Positions 33,288-42,772 of a stretch of 64,000 nucleotides of DNA are shown one piece after another. Position numbers and translations under genes: made by a program. This DNA is from Steroidobacteraceae bacterium (GTDB lineage Bacteria > Pseudomonadota > Gammaproteobacteria > Steroidobacterales > Steroidobacteraceae). Position 1 is the first letter of the stretch. The number at the start of each line of letters is the position of its first letter. Below the pieces are notes generated by a model that did not search any database, was not told the origin of the DNA, and was given only the letters and a program-made list of their open reading frames with translations. The DNA lies in NCBI GenBank assembly GCA_027531255.1, contig JAPZRU010000002.1, forward strand, positions 434,001-498,000, in the 5' to 3' direction.

Positions 33288-34228
33288 ACTCGCCGTCCGC
33301 GCCGAAGTCCCGCCTCGCGCGGCTCGCCGCGCATCCGCTGATCCGCGAGGACCTGCCGCGCGTCGGCAGCGCACTCGCGGACTACGCGCGACTCATCCGC
33401 CTCGATCGCCCCATCGGCATCTGGCTGCTGCTGTGGCCGACGCTGTGGGCCCTGTGGCTGTCGTCCGGCGGCCGCCCGAACGAGCAGGTGTTCGTCGTGT
33501 TCTGCCTGGGCGTCGTGCTGATGCGCTCCGCCGGCTGCGCGATCAACGACTTCGCGGACCGCGAGGTGGACCCCTACGTCGAGCGTACGCGCGAGCGGCC
33601 GCTGGCGGCGCGCCGCATCGCGCCGCTCGAGGCGCTGGGCGTCTACGCCGTGCTGTCCCTGCTGGCGCTCGCGCTCGTGCTCACGCTGAACCGGCTGACG
33701 CTCTGGTACGCGCTGGCCGGCGGCGTGCTGGCAGTCGTCTACCCGTTCCTGAAGCGCTTCTTCCCGCTGCCGCAGCTGTGGCTCGGCGCGGCGTTCTCGT
33801 GGTCGATCCCGATGGCGTGGGCCGCGCAGACCGCCGCCGTGCCGCGCCTCGCCTGGCTGCTGTTCATCGCCGGCGTGCTGTGGTCGGCGGTCTACGACAC
33901 GATGTACGCGATGGTGGACCGCGACGACGACCTGAAGCTCGGCGTGAAGTCCACCGCGATCCTGTTCGGCGACGCGGACCGCTTCGTGATCGGCGGCATG
34001 CAGCTGATGGTGCTGTACGCGCTGTGGCTGGTCGGCGAACAGGCGGGGCTCGGCCGCTGGTGGCTCGGCGGGCTCGCGTGCGGCGCGGCGCTGTTCGCGT
34101 GGCAGCAGTGGCTCATCAGGAGCCGCGACCGCGACGCCTGCTTCCGCGCGTTCCTGAACAACAACTGGTTCGGGCTCGTGGTGTTCGCGGGACTCGCGCT
34201 CGACTACGTGTTCCGCACGCCCGCCTGA
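33284..34228 (+). CDS. ubiA: 4-hydroxybenzoate polyprenyltransferase
   Basis: A 314-residue membrane prenyltransferase attaching the polyprenyl tail to 4-hydroxybenzoate. Both Asp-rich motifs are present: INDFADREVDPYVERTRERP (first) and YDTMYAMVDRDDDLKLGVKS (second). About eight membrane helices. The start is GTG 33284, overlapping ubiC by four bases; ubiC-ubiA pairing is standard. Confidence 0.97.
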   Translation: MNSPSAPKSRLARLAAHPLIREDLPRVGSALADYARLIRLDRPIGIWLLLWPTLWALWLSSGGRPNEQVFVVFCLGVVLMRSAGCAINDFADREVDPYVERTRERPLAARRIAPLEALGVYAVLSLLALALVLTLNRLTLWYALAGGVLAVVYPFLKRFFPLPQLWLGAAFSWSIPMAWAAQTAAVPRLAWLLFIAGVLWSAVYDTMYAMVDRDDDLKLGVKSTAILFGDADRFVIGGMQLMVLYALWLVGEQAGLGRWWLGGLACGAALFAWQQWLIRSRDRDACFRAFLNNNWFGLVVFAGLALDYVFRTPA

Positions 34229-34309
34229 TCGACGGCCGCGGCCATTGCGCCGCTCGCGCGCGGAGCGCCGTCCCTGGGCGGCGATCCGCGCGCACGGCGC
34301 CTCGCCCAG

Positions 34310-35677
34310 TCACCGCATCGGCGGCACCAGCGGTTGCGTCCACGCCATCTCGACGTCGCCCGCCCGGTAGGGGTTGGGGTGCGGCTTCGTCGACACCACG
34401 CGCGCCCGCACGTAGATCTCGTCCCCCCGCAGCTCGTAGCTCGCGCGCGTGCCGTTCACGGTGCGCAGCACCGTGCCGATCCGCTCGTCGTAATGCAGGC
34501 TCTGCCGCCACCTCTCGTTCGCCGGCTGGACCGCGGTGGCAGGCGTCTCGACGGGCCGGCCCGCGAGATCGACGCCGCGGCGCGTGCCGACGAACTCGAT
34601 CCGGTACTCGACGCCCGGCTGCGGCTCGACCTCGAGCGTCAGCGTGCGCGGCCCGACCTGCACCTCCTCGAGCGTCACGCCGGTGCTCGCGTAGAAGTCG
34701 CCCCGCCTGATCGCCGCGGAGATCGAGTCCGGCGTGAGCCGCGCGGAGCGCACCATGATCCACCCGCGGCCCGGGTTCACCTCGCCGACGCCCCACCGCG
34801 TGTACTCGTGCGAGTCGTCGGTGGCGATGCCGTAGATCGGCTCGAGGCCGAGCTCGCCGAGACGCTTGGCCAGCAGGATGTCCCACATCCGCTCCATGCT
34901 CGGGCGCGTCGCGTCGCCCTCGTTGCGCACGCCGGGGTGCCCGTTGTAGACCTCGAAGAAGCCGTCGCCCTTCGTCACCTTCAGCGGCAGCAGGTCCTCC
35001 ACCGTGATCGCGTAGTGGAAGTTCGGGTGGTTCACGTGCACGAAGGTGGGCCGCCCGGTCCTGCGGCCCTGCTCGACCACGGCGTCCACGTTGCGCTGGA
35101 TCATCTGCGCGATGGAATCGCCGCCCTGCGGTATCACCAGCTTCTCGAGGTTCACGCCGTTCAGATGCACGGGGTGCTCGAAGAAGCGGTCCGTGATCTC
35201 CTGGCCCTTGATGAACGCGAACTGGCCCGGCGCCTCGAACAGCGTGCGGAACTCGTCGAGGGCCTTGAGCTTCACCTCCGGAGTGCCGTCGGCGGCGGTG
35301 CGCTCGACGACCCACTCGCTGCCGAACTGCGTGCGGTAGAGCGCCAGCGCGTCGCGCTTCTGGTCGGTGTTCACCGGGTACCAGGACTCGCCCTCCGCCA
35401 TCCGGTTGTGCTCGGAGAACACGAGGAAGTGCCAGCCGCGCTCGCGGTACCAGGCCGCGATCGTCTCCGGCGGGCTGTCGCCGTCGCTCCACCAGGAGTG
35501 CGTATGGGTGTTGCCCTTCCACCAGCGCGGCGCGCCGGCCACGTAGCTCGGCGGCGGCGCGCTCGCGGCGCCGTCCTTCGGCTGCGCGTGGCTGCCGTGC
35601 GCGAGCACGGCGCCCGGCAGCGCGAGCGCGGCGACGAGGGCCGCGACGAGCGTCGCGGCCACCGTGGTCGTCCTCAT
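34310..35677 (-). CDS. Exported PHP-domain metallohydrolase (CehA/McbA-like)
   Basis: A 455-residue protein with a Sec signal peptide (LVAALVAALALPGAVLAHG). The PHP-fold metal-binding signature is seen in GNTHTHSWWSDGDSPPE, FLVFSEHNRMAEG, FVHVNHPNFHYA and IATDDSHEYTRWG; the arrangement matches CehA/McbA-family metallohydrolases, some of which cleave carbamates or phosphoesters. A C-terminal beta domain follows. It starts 16 bp after the stop of a TonB-dependent receptor gene, with a GGAG ribosome site, and is presumably co-transcribed. Substrate unknown; processing of the receptor's ligand in the periplasm is inference. Confidence 0.85.
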   Translation of the reverse strand: MRTTTVAATLVAALVAALALPGAVLAHGSHAQPKDGAASAPPPSYVAGAPRWWKGNTHTHSWWSDGDSPPETIAAWYRERGWHFLVFSEHNRMAEGESWYPVNTDQKRDALALYRTQFGSEWVVERTAADGTPEVKLKALDEFRTLFEAPGQFAFIKGQEITDRFFEHPVHLNGVNLEKLVIPQGGDSIAQMIQRNVDAVVEQGRRTGRPTFVHVNHPNFHYAITVEDLLPLKVTKGDGFFEVYNGHPGVRNEGDATRPSMERMWDILLAKRLGELGLEPIYGIATDDSHEYTRWGVGEVNPGRGWIMVRSARLTPDSISAAIRRGDFYASTGVTLEEVQVGPRTLTLEVEPQPGVEYRIEFVGTRRGVDLAGRPVETPATAVQPANERWRQSLHYDERIGTVLRTVNGTRASYELRGDEIYVRARVVSTKPHPNPYRAGDVEMAWTQPLVPPMR

Positions 35678-35693
35678 GGGAGTGCTCCGCCCC

Positions 35694-38288
35694 TCAGAAG
35701 TTGTACTCGTACTGGAAGTAGTACGAGCGCGGCTTCCCGTTCCACCCGTAGGTGTAGAAGAAGTCCGGGGTCGTCGGCCCGATCTCGCCGCGCACGGCCG
35801 CGCGCGAGAACGCGCGGTCCGTCGCGCCGCCCCGCTCCCAGTAGTCCTCGCCGAGCACGTTCACGATGCGCAGCATGAGGCGGTGCTGCCTCGCGTCGCC
35901 CATGAAGTACTGGATCGAGCCGTTCAGCACGAAGTAGTCGCCGAAGTTCACGTCCGGATTCGTGCGGTTGCCGTTCGCGTCGACGAGGCGCGCGGCGTTG
36001 TTCTGCACGTACAGGTACTCCGGCCCCTGCCAGCGCGGGTTGAGCGACAGGATCCACCGGTCGTTCGGCTCGTAGGTCAGGAGCGCCGAAGCCATCCACT
36101 CCGGGCGCTCGCCGGACTGGCGGAAGCGCTCGCCGCCAGCGCGGCCCGGCACGATGGTCGTCAGCGCCTGGCCCGTGCCGGCGCGCACCGCCGTCAGGCC
36201 GAACACCGGGTTCGGCTCGAACGACTCCTGCTTCGTGAAGCTGAAGTCGAGCGTCCACTGGTCGAGGTCGAGCGCGACGTCGAACGTGTAGCCCTTGATG
36301 TCCTGCACCGCGCGCGTGTTGAACGTCGCGGTGCTGAGCGGGCTCAGGCCGTTGGCCTGCCAGTTCGCGCAGAACTCCACCGGCGTGACTATGTTCGGGT
36401 TGATCACGCGGGTCGGGTCGACGCCCGGGCAGACGTCGCGGATCTGCGCGTTGCCGAACAGGTTGCCGATCTCGGTGTCGAAGTAGCCGACCTCGACGTT
36501 GAACGTGCCGCCCAGCGCGTCGCCGTTGATGCCGAGGCCGAGGCCGAAGGTCTCGACCTCCTGCGTCTCGAGCGACGGGTTCGACACGGTGCTGCGCCAG
36601 AGGCCGAGCTCCTGCGCGCGCGGGTTCGCGTACGAGGTGCCGGCGCTGCCGCGGAAGTAGTACCCCCTCGGGAACTCCTGCCGCACGCTCGCGCGCCAGA
36701 TGAACGTGTCGTCGAACAGGTTGTTGAAGTCCTGGCGGCCGGCGACCGACAGCGCGGTGCCCTCGAGGAAGTCGAGGTTCGCGCGCAGGTCGGCGTAGAC
36801 GCCGGTCGAGCGGATCTTGTCGTCGCGGACGCCGTACTCCTCGGCCGAATTGTCCTGCGAGATCACCGACTGCGCGCCGACCACCGTCTCGAAGATCTCG
36901 TTCCACCGGATCTTGGTGCGGGCGTTCGCGCCGTACTCCTTGTAGCCGGCCGTGAACTGCGTGCCCTCGCCGAAGCCCTTGACCGGCACGCCGGTGCCGA
37001 AGCCCGCGATGCTCTGGATCACGAAGCCCATGCCGTCGCCGACGCGGAACGGATTGGTCAGCGTGCCGAGGATCCGGCCCTGCTCGTCCACGTAGAAGCC
37101 GTCGCGCGAGTTCGAGTCCGCCTTGCCGCTGCCGGTCGGGTTCGTCACGCAGCCCGCCGGGATGTTGTTGGCGCGAGCGTGCGCCTCGAACGCGGCTGCG
37201 GTCGTGAACGGCCGGCCGGTGGCCGGGTTCAGCACCGTCTGCGGGATGCGGCAGATCTGCGCGTCGACCTCGGAGTTCTTGAGCGTCGGCGCCTGGTAGA
37301 ACGCCTCGGCTTCGAAGCTGATCCGGTCGGTGAACTCGGTGCGGAAGCGCCCGTGGAACTTCGGGTACTCCGTGTAGTTCAGGTTGAAGATGTGGTCGTT
37401 CGGGAACGAGTCGCGGAAGTCGATCGTCGCGAGCTCCGCGCCGAGCTTCAGGTCCGTGACCTCGTTGATCCGCCAGCGGTACTTGCCGCCGATCAGGTTG
37501 TACGTGTACGGGAAGTCGTGGCGGCCGCCGAGCTCGAGCACCACGTCGTTGTAGGCTTCGCGCGAGAAGATCTCGTGCGCGTCGGTCTCGTACGAGCGGC
37601 CGTAGGCCATCACCGAGTGCCGGCCCTCGGAGTCCACCGGGTACGAGACGTTGCCGTACACCTCGCGCGTCTTGAACGAGCCCCAGTAGGTACCGAACTC
37701 GCCCTTCAGCTCGTCGCCCGGCTCCTTGTAGTACACGGCGACCACGCCGAGGCCGCCGTTGCCGCCGTAGTAGAGACTCTGTCCGCCGCGCAGGATCTCG
37801 ACGTTCTCGATCATGCGCGGGTCGAGCGCGGTCGCGCCCCAGAGGTCCTCGAGCGGGGTGCCGCGGTCGAAGGTCGGCACGCCGTCGAGCAGCAGCAGCG
37901 TGTCGCGATCGGAACCGCCGTCGATGCGGATCGTGAACTCGCCCTCGTCCGGCGAGTAGCCGATGTTGGCGCCGCGGATCAGGCCCGCGGCGAGCTCGCC
38001 GAAGTTCGTGAAGCCGCCGGTGTCGATCTCGGCGGCGGTGATGACCTGCACCTGCGTGCCGAACTTCGCGGAGTCCACCGCGAGCGTGGTCATCCGGTCC
38101 TCGATCGTGATGCGCTGGCCCTCGACGATCACCTCGCCGAGCGTGTCCTGGCTCGCCGCCGACGCGCCCGCGGCGGCCGGCGCCGCGGCCTTGTCCTCGG
38201 CGACCGCGGTCGCCGGCCCGGTCGCGCACAGCCACGCGCCGAGCAGTACGGCCGCGGCGCGGCCGAGTTTCCCTTCGAACGTCTTCAT
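35694..38288 (-). CDS. TonB-dependent outer-membrane receptor
   Basis: An 864-residue receptor. ATG 38288 gives a signal peptide (LGRAAAVLLGAWLCATGPAT) cleaved near VAEDKA. The plug domain starts at TLGEVIVEGQRITIED and includes IRIDGGSDRDTLLLLDGVPT and IENVEILRGGQSLYYGGNGG; the barrel occupies the remainder and ends PRSYYFQYEYNF, with a terminal Phe as required for barrel assembly. Two Cys pairs occur in extracellular loops (ICRIPQTV with AGCVTNP; DVCPGVD with EFCANW). Forms a two-gene unit with the PHP hydrolase. The ligand cannot be told from sequence. Confidence 0.93.
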   Translation of the reverse strand: MKTFEGKLGRAAAVLLGAWLCATGPATAVAEDKAAAPAAAGASAASQDTLGEVIVEGQRITIEDRMTTLAVDSAKFGTQVQVITAAEIDTGGFTNFGELAAGLIRGANIGYSPDEGEFTIRIDGGSDRDTLLLLDGVPTFDRGTPLEDLWGATALDPRMIENVEILRGGQSLYYGGNGGLGVVAVYYKEPGDELKGEFGTYWGSFKTREVYGNVSYPVDSEGRHSVMAYGRSYETDAHEIFSREAYNDVVLELGGRHDFPYTYNLIGGKYRWRINEVTDLKLGAELATIDFRDSFPNDHIFNLNYTEYPKFHGRFRTEFTDRISFEAEAFYQAPTLKNSEVDAQICRIPQTVLNPATGRPFTTAAAFEAHARANNIPAGCVTNPTGSGKADSNSRDGFYVDEQGRILGTLTNPFRVGDGMGFVIQSIAGFGTGVPVKGFGEGTQFTAGYKEYGANARTKIRWNEIFETVVGAQSVISQDNSAEEYGVRDDKIRSTGVYADLRANLDFLEGTALSVAGRQDFNNLFDDTFIWRASVRQEFPRGYYFRGSAGTSYANPRAQELGLWRSTVSNPSLETQEVETFGLGLGINGDALGGTFNVEVGYFDTEIGNLFGNAQIRDVCPGVDPTRVINPNIVTPVEFCANWQANGLSPLSTATFNTRAVQDIKGYTFDVALDLDQWTLDFSFTKQESFEPNPVFGLTAVRAGTGQALTTIVPGRAGGERFRQSGERPEWMASALLTYEPNDRWILSLNPRWQGPEYLYVQNNAARLVDANGNRTNPDVNFGDYFVLNGSIQYFMGDARQHRLMLRIVNVLGEDYWERGGATDRAFSRAAVRGEIGPTTPDFFYTYGWNGKPRSYYFQYEYNF

Positions 38289-38552
38289 GGTCCCCACCCT
38301 TGCCCGATGCCCATGGATCGCACCGGCGCCGCCGCGAGTCCGCGTGTCTGGCGCCGGCCTCCCTGCGCGCGCGACGAGCGATCCGCACGCGCACCCGGCG
38401 CGCGCGGCCGTCGACGGCCGCGACTCGGCGCCGCGGATCGCAGGCCTGCGGGACCGCGGCGAGGTCGTGCACTCTCCGCGCGGCGTGTGACCGGGGAGTG
38501 GCACGCGAGCGACGATTCGATGGCGGTTCGTTGACAGTCGGATTGCGGCCGG

Positions 38553-39314
38553 TCACGCCGGGTTGCGATACGAGGCACGAGCCACGGCCCAGGCCTCCAC
38601 GTGCGTCGCACCGGCGGCCAGCACCGCGCGCGCGAGTGCGGCGAGCGTGCTGCCGGTGGTCATCACGTCGTCGACCAGCGCGACGTGCCGGGCGCCGCGC
38701 AGCCGGCGCACCGCGAACGCCGCGTCGAGGTTGTGGCGGCGCTCGTCCGCACCCAGCCGGGCCTGCGCGGGCGTGTCGCGCAGCCGTACGCAGGCGAGTG
38801 GATCGACGCGGACCCCGAGCCGCCGGCCGGCGACGCGCGCGATCTCGAAGGCCTGGTTCGCACCGCGCAGCCGTTCACGCTCCGGATGCAGCGGCACGGG
38901 GATCAGCAGTTGCGGCAGCGGCCTGACCCGGGCGTGGGCGACGTCGGCGGCGTGCTGCGCGAGCAGGTGGCCGAGCACGCGCGCGTGCGACCACTGGCGG
39001 CCGTACTTCAGGCGCCGGATCACGGCGTCCAGCGGCCAGGCGTACCGGTACGGCACGAGTGCGCTGGTGAACGGCGGCGGCGCATCCAGGCAGCGCGCGC
39101 AGGGCGTGACGACGAGCGGCGCGCACGCGGCCGCGAGCGGCGTGGCCGAAGGATCCGGCGGCGCGCACCCGGCTGGCGGTTCCGCGCACCGCGGACAGGC
39201 GCTGCCGTTCAGCGGGAAGTCCGCCTGGCAGTCCGCGCAGAGGTCGAGCGTGGGAGGCTGCCCGGGGTCCAGGCAGAGCACGCACCGGGGCGGCAGCAGC
39301 CAGCCCTGCAGCAC
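38553..39314 (-). CDS. ComF family phosphoribosyltransferase-like protein
   Basis: A 253-residue ComF/GntX protein linked in other bacteria to DNA uptake and recombination. The N-terminal zinc-finger region has [28 protein letters not shown] and [12 protein letters not shown]; the C-terminal PRTase domain has the signature [23 protein letters not shown] 39314 places the start right before [13 protein letters not shown], as in other ComF proteins; the frame stays open further upstream through Pro/Asp-rich repeats but no better start is visible. Diverges from bioB. Type IV pili, encoded at the window start, are often needed for natural transformation. Confidence 0.88.
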   Translation of the reverse strand: MLQGWLLPPRCVLCLDPGQPPTLDLCADCQADFPLNGSACPRCAEPPAGCAPPDPSATPLAAACAPLVVTPCARCLDAPPPFTSALVPYRYAWPLDAVIRRLKYGRQWSHARVLGHLLAQHAADVAHARVRPLPQLLIPVPLHPERERLRGANQAFEIARVAGRRLGVRVDPLACVRLRDTPAQARLGADERRHNLDAAFAVRRLRGARHVALVDDVMTTGSTLAALARAVLAAGATHVEAWAVARASYRNPA

Positions 39315-39348
39315 GTCGAGCGCAACCGCGAGGCGGCCCGGACCGGCG

Positions 39349-39379
39349 GGGTCGGCCGGTGGGTCGGCCGGTGGGTCGG
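39349..39379 (+). repeat. 12-bp tandem repeat in the comF/bioB intergenic region
   Basis: GGGTCGGCCGGT occurs at 39349-39360 and 39361-39372, with a partial third copy to 39379. It lies between the comF start and the bio operator-like palindrome. Confidence 0.75.
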
Positions 39380-39410
39380 GTGCCGGTTCGGCTGGCGGCC
39401 CCGATCGAAC

Positions 39411-39463
39411 GTCAACTCTTGGCGGTCCGGAAAGTTGACAGTGCACGGGCGCGTCCAGAAACT
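39411..39463 (+). promoter_or_regulatory. bio operon promoter with BirA-operator-like palindrome
   Basis: GTCAACT (39411-39417) and AGTTGAC (39433-39439) are perfect inverted 7-bp arms with a 15-base spacer. The BirA operator of Gammaproteobacteria has the same geometry (TGTAAACC, about 15-16 bases, GGTTTACA); here CGTCAACT and AGTTGACA match 5/8 and 6/8. The right arm overlaps TTGACA (39435-39440), a consensus -35 box, with GAAACT (39458-39463) 17 bp downstream as a weak -10. BioB starts at 39577. Biotin-dependent repression by BirA is inference. Confidence 0.5.
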
Positions 39464-39576
39464 GCCGCGGAAGCTTCGCCGGGCTTACCTCCGGCGCCCA
39501 GTCGAGAATCGAGCCGGTTCGAGCAGTTGCACGGACCGACTGCGCCGGCCGCCCGGCGCCCACCCCGGGGAACTCC

Positions 39577-40785
39577 ATGAACGCAAACGCGACGGCGACC
39601 GGAACCGCGACCGCCGAGCTCGCGAAGTCCGGCTCGACCGGCCCCACCCTCGCGGGGCGCGCCGCCGCCCCGGCCGACGGCCCGGCCACCCTGCCGGCGC
39701 GCCTCGGCGACGTGCGGCACGACTGGACGCTTGCCGAGGTTCGCGCGCTGTTCGCGCTGCCGTTCGCGGACCTGCTGTACCACGCGCAGTCGGTGCACCG
39801 GCGCTGGTTCGACCCGAACCGCGTCCAGGTCTCGACGCTGCTGTCGATCAAGACGGGGGCGTGCCCCGAGGACTGCGCGTACTGCCCGCAGAGCGTGCGC
39901 TACGACACCGGGCTGTCGCGCGAGGCGCTGATGGAGGTCGAGGCCGTCGCCGAGGCCGCCGCGCGTGCGAAGGCCGCGGGCGCGACGCGCTTCTGCATGG
40001 GCGCGGCGTGGCGCTCGCCGAAGGACCGCGACCTGCGCGCCGTGATCGAGATGGTGAAGAGCGTGCGCGCGCTCGGGCTCGAGAGCTGCGCGACGCTCGG
40101 CATGCTGACGCCCGCGCAGGCGCGCGAGCTCGCGGACGCCGGGCTCGACTACTACAACCACAACCTCGACACGTCCGAGGCCTTCTACGACCGGATCATC
40201 AAGACGCGCACCTACCAGGACCGGCTCGACACGCTGGCCGCGGTGCGCGACGCGGGCATGAAGGTCTGCTGCGGCGGCATCCTCGGGATGGGCGAGTCGC
40301 AGCAGGACCGCGCCGAGCTGCTGCTGACCCTGGCGACGCTGCCGGCGCACCCCGAGAGCGTGCCGATCAACCAGCTCGTGCAGGTCGCGGGCACGCCGCT
40401 GCACGGCGCGGATGCGCTCGACCCGCTCGAGTTCGTGCGCACGATCGCGGTCGCGCGGATCCTGATGCCGAGGTCGCACGTGCGGCTCTCCGCGGGTCGC
40501 GAGCAGATGAGCGACGAGCTGCAGGCGCTGTGCTTCCAGGCCGGCGCGAACTCGATCTTCTACGGCGAGAAGCTGCTGACGACCGGCAATCCGGACGTCG
40601 AACACGACCGCGCGCTGTTCGCGCGGCTCGGGCTGCGCGCGGAGGCAGCCGAGACCACCGCCGAGAGCGCGGGGCCCGAACGCGCGCGCGAATCCGCCGA
40701 GGGGCGCGCGTGCCGGGCCCCGGCTGCCGCCGCCGGGGCCTCCGCTGCGACCGCTTCGGCGGCGCCGGTCGCCGCGGACGCGTGA
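39577..40785 (+). CDS. bioB: Biotin synthase
   Basis: A 402-residue radical SAM enzyme inserting sulfur into dethiobiotin. The 4Fe-4S motif is [13 protein letters not shown] (Cys-x3-Cys-x2-Cys); other family marks are [41 protein letters not shown] and [19 protein letters not shown] (with the Arg ligand of the auxiliary cluster). The conserved core is flanked by a 45-residue Ala/Thr/Gly-rich N-terminal extension and a roughly 55-residue Ala/Glu-rich C-terminal tail, making it longer than the usual 320-350. First gene of bioBFHCD. Confidence 0.97.
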   Translation: MNANATATGTATAELAKSGSTGPTLAGRAAAPADGPATLPARLGDVRHDWTLAEVRALFALPFADLLYHAQSVHRRWFDPNRVQVSTLLSIKTGACPEDCAYCPQSVRYDTGLSREALMEVEAVAEAAARAKAAGATRFCMGAAWRSPKDRDLRAVIEMVKSVRALGLESCATLGMLTPAQARELADAGLDYYNHNLDTSEAFYDRIIKTRTYQDRLDTLAAVRDAGMKVCCGGILGMGESQQDRAELLLTLATLPAHPESVPINQLVQVAGTPLHGADALDPLEFVRTIAVARILMPRSHVRLSAGREQMSDELQALCFQAGANSIFYGEKLLTTGNPDVEHDRALFARLGLRAEAAETTAESAGPERARESAEGRACRAPAAAAGASAATASAAPVAADA

Positions 40786-42008
40786 GCGGGACCGCCGCCC
40801 CGGACTGGCGCGAGACGCGGCTGCGGACGATCCTCGACGATCTCGCGGCGCGCGGGCTCGCGCGCCGGCGCCGGCTCGTCGAGGGCTACCCGCGTCCCGA
40901 AGACGCGACGGTCGCGGTGATCGACGGCCGCGAACTCGTGTCGTTCTGCGGCAACGACTACCTGGGCCTCGCGCGCGACCCGCGCGTCGCGGAGTCGCTG
41001 GTCGCGGCCGCGCGGCGCTGGGGCACCGGCAGCGGCGCGTCGCACCTCGTCACCGGCCACCACGCCGAGCACCACGCGCTGGAGGAAGAACTCGCCGCGT
41101 TCGTCGGCCGCCCGCGCGCCGCGCTGTTCTCGACCGGCTACATGGCGAACCTCGCGGTCGGCACCACGCTCGTCGGGCGCGGCGACCACGTCTACGAGGA
41201 CCGGCTGAACCACGCCTCGCTGCTCGATGCCGGCTGGCTGTCGGGCGCGCGGTTCGAGCGCTATCCGCACGGCGACGCGCAGGCGCTGGACGCGCGGCTC
41301 GCGGCGCTGCGCGCGAGCGGCGACGACCGCGAGGCGCTCGTGCTCACCGACGGCGTGTTCAGCATGGACGGCGACCTCGCACCGGTGCGCGAACTCGCGC
41401 GCGCCTGCCGCGCGCACCGCGCCTGGCTCGCGGTCGACGATGCGCACGGCCTCGGCGTGCTGGGCGACCGCGGCGGCGGCACGCTCGAGACCTGCGGCGC
41501 CGGCCGCGACGAAGTGCCGGTGCTGGTCGGCACGCTCGGCAAGGCCTTCGGCACGTTCGGTGCGTTCGTCGCCGGCTCCGAGGCGCTCGTCGAGGTGCTC
41601 GTGCAGAAGGCGCGCACGTACGTCTACACCACCGCGCTGCCGCCCGCCGTGGCGGCGGCGACGCGCACCGCGCTCGCGATCGCGCGCACCGAGGCGTGGC
41701 GGCGCGAGCGGGTGAGCGGGCACGTCGCACGCTTCCGCGCCGGCGCGCACGCACTCGGGCTCCGGCTGCTCGATTCGCACACGCCGATCCAGCCGCTGAT
41801 CCTCGGCACGCCCGAGGCGGCGCTGGCGGCGAGCGAGAGATTGCGCGAGCGCGGCCTGCTGGTCGCCGCGATCCGCCCGCCGACGGTGCCGCCCGGCAGT
41901 TCGCGGCTGCGCATCACGTTCAGCGCCGCGCACACGGAGTCGCAGGTCGACCGGCTGCTCGACGCGCTGGCCGCGCTGGCGCCGCAACTGGCGGAGCGCT
42001 CGGCATGA
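40782..42008 (+). CDS. bioF: 8-amino-7-oxononanoate synthase
   Basis: A 408-residue PLP enzyme condensing pimeloyl-ACP with alanine. Seen motifs: [67 protein letters not shown] and [17 protein letters not shown] with the PLP lysine. The start is GTG 40782, overlapping bioB by four bases (GTGA). Confidence 0.97.
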   Translation: MSGTAAPDWRETRLRTILDDLAARGLARRRRLVEGYPRPEDATVAVIDGRELVSFCGNDYLGLARDPRVAESLVAAARRWGTGSGASHLVTGHHAEHHALEEELAAFVGRPRAALFSTGYMANLAVGTTLVGRGDHVYEDRLNHASLLDAGWLSGARFERYPHGDAQALDARLAALRASGDDREALVLTDGVFSMDGDLAPVRELARACRAHRAWLAVDDAHGLGVLGDRGGGTLETCGAGRDEVPVLVGTLGKAFGTFGAFVAGSEALVEVLVQKARTYVYTTALPPAVAAATRTALAIARTEAWRRERVSGHVARFRAGAHALGLRLLDSHTPIQPLILGTPEAALAASERLRERGLLVAAIRPPTVPPGSSRLRITFSAAHTESQVDRLLDALAALAPQLAERSA

Positions 42009-42772
42009 ACCTCCACCGCGAGATCCGCGGCGCGGGCCCCGACGTGGCGCTGCTGCACGGCTGGGGCATGCACGGCGGCATCTGGCACACGGCCGCGGAC
42101 GACCTCGCGGCCGGCGGCTTCCGCGTGCACGCGCTCGACCTGCCGGGCCACGGCCGTTCGCCCTGGGCGAAAGGCGTCGAGGAACTCGACGGCCTCGCGC
42201 GACGCGTGGCCGAGCACCTGCCGCACGAGTGCCGCCTGGTCGGCTGGTCGCTCGGCGGCCAGGTCGCGATCCGCATCGCGACGCTGTTCCCGGCCCGCGT
42301 GACGAAGCTCGTGCTGGTCGCGACCACGCCGCGCTTCGTCGCGAAGCGCGACTGGCCGCACGGGATGGAGCCCGCGACGCTCGCCGGCTTCGCGCAGCAC
42401 CTCGCGAAGGACTGGCGCGGCACGGTGCAGGAGTTCCTGGGGCTGCAGGTGCGCGGCGACGAGAAGCAGATCGACACGCTGCGCGAGCTCAAGCGCATCG
42501 TGTTCCAGCACGGCGAACCGAACGGCGCTGCGCTCGCAGCCGGCCTCGAGATCCTGCGCACCGCGGACCTGCGCGACGAAGCCGCGCGCGTGCGCGCGCC
42601 CACGCTCGTGATCGGCGGGCTCCACGACCGCCTGACGCCGCCCGGTGCGGGCGAGGCGCTCGCACGGGCGATCCCGGGCGCGCGCTGGCTGGCCGTGCCG
42701 CGCGCGGGGCACGCGCCGTTCCTGTCGCACCGCGAGGCGTTCCGCGACGCGCTGCTGGCGTTCCTGGCGTGA
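42005..42772 (+). CDS. bioH: Pimeloyl-ACP methyl ester carboxylesterase
   Basis: A 255-residue alpha/beta hydrolase. [20 protein letters not shown] carries the oxyanion region, [15 protein letters not shown] the nucleophile elbow (G-W-S-L-G), [16 protein letters not shown] the catalytic Asp and [15 protein letters not shown] the catalytic His. It removes the methyl group that BioC adds, ending the disguised fatty-acid route to pimelate. Overlaps bioF (ATGA) and bioC (GTGA). Confidence 0.96.
   Translation: MNLHREIRGAGPDVALLHGWGMHGGIWHTAADDLAAGGFRVHALDLPGHGRSPWAKGVEELDGLARRVAEHLPHECRLVGWSLGGQVAIRIATLFPARVTKLVLVATTPRFVAKRDWPHGMEPATLAGFAQHLAKDWRGTVQEFLGLQVRGDEKQIDTLRELKRIVFQHGEPNGAALAAGLEILRTADLRDEAARVRAPTLVIGGLHDRLTPPGAGEALARAIPGARWLAVPRAGHAPFLSHREAFRDALLAFLA

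Noticed and set aside
34229-34309. Terminator between convergent ubiA and the PHP hydrolase gene
   Set aside because: Only short, imperfect GC stems can be drawn; nothing stands out from background.
35664-38556. Roughly 950-codon open frames on both strands over the TonB receptor gene
   Set aside because: The competing frames are Arg/Ala/Val-rich without domains; the receptor frame has signal peptide, plug and barrel features.
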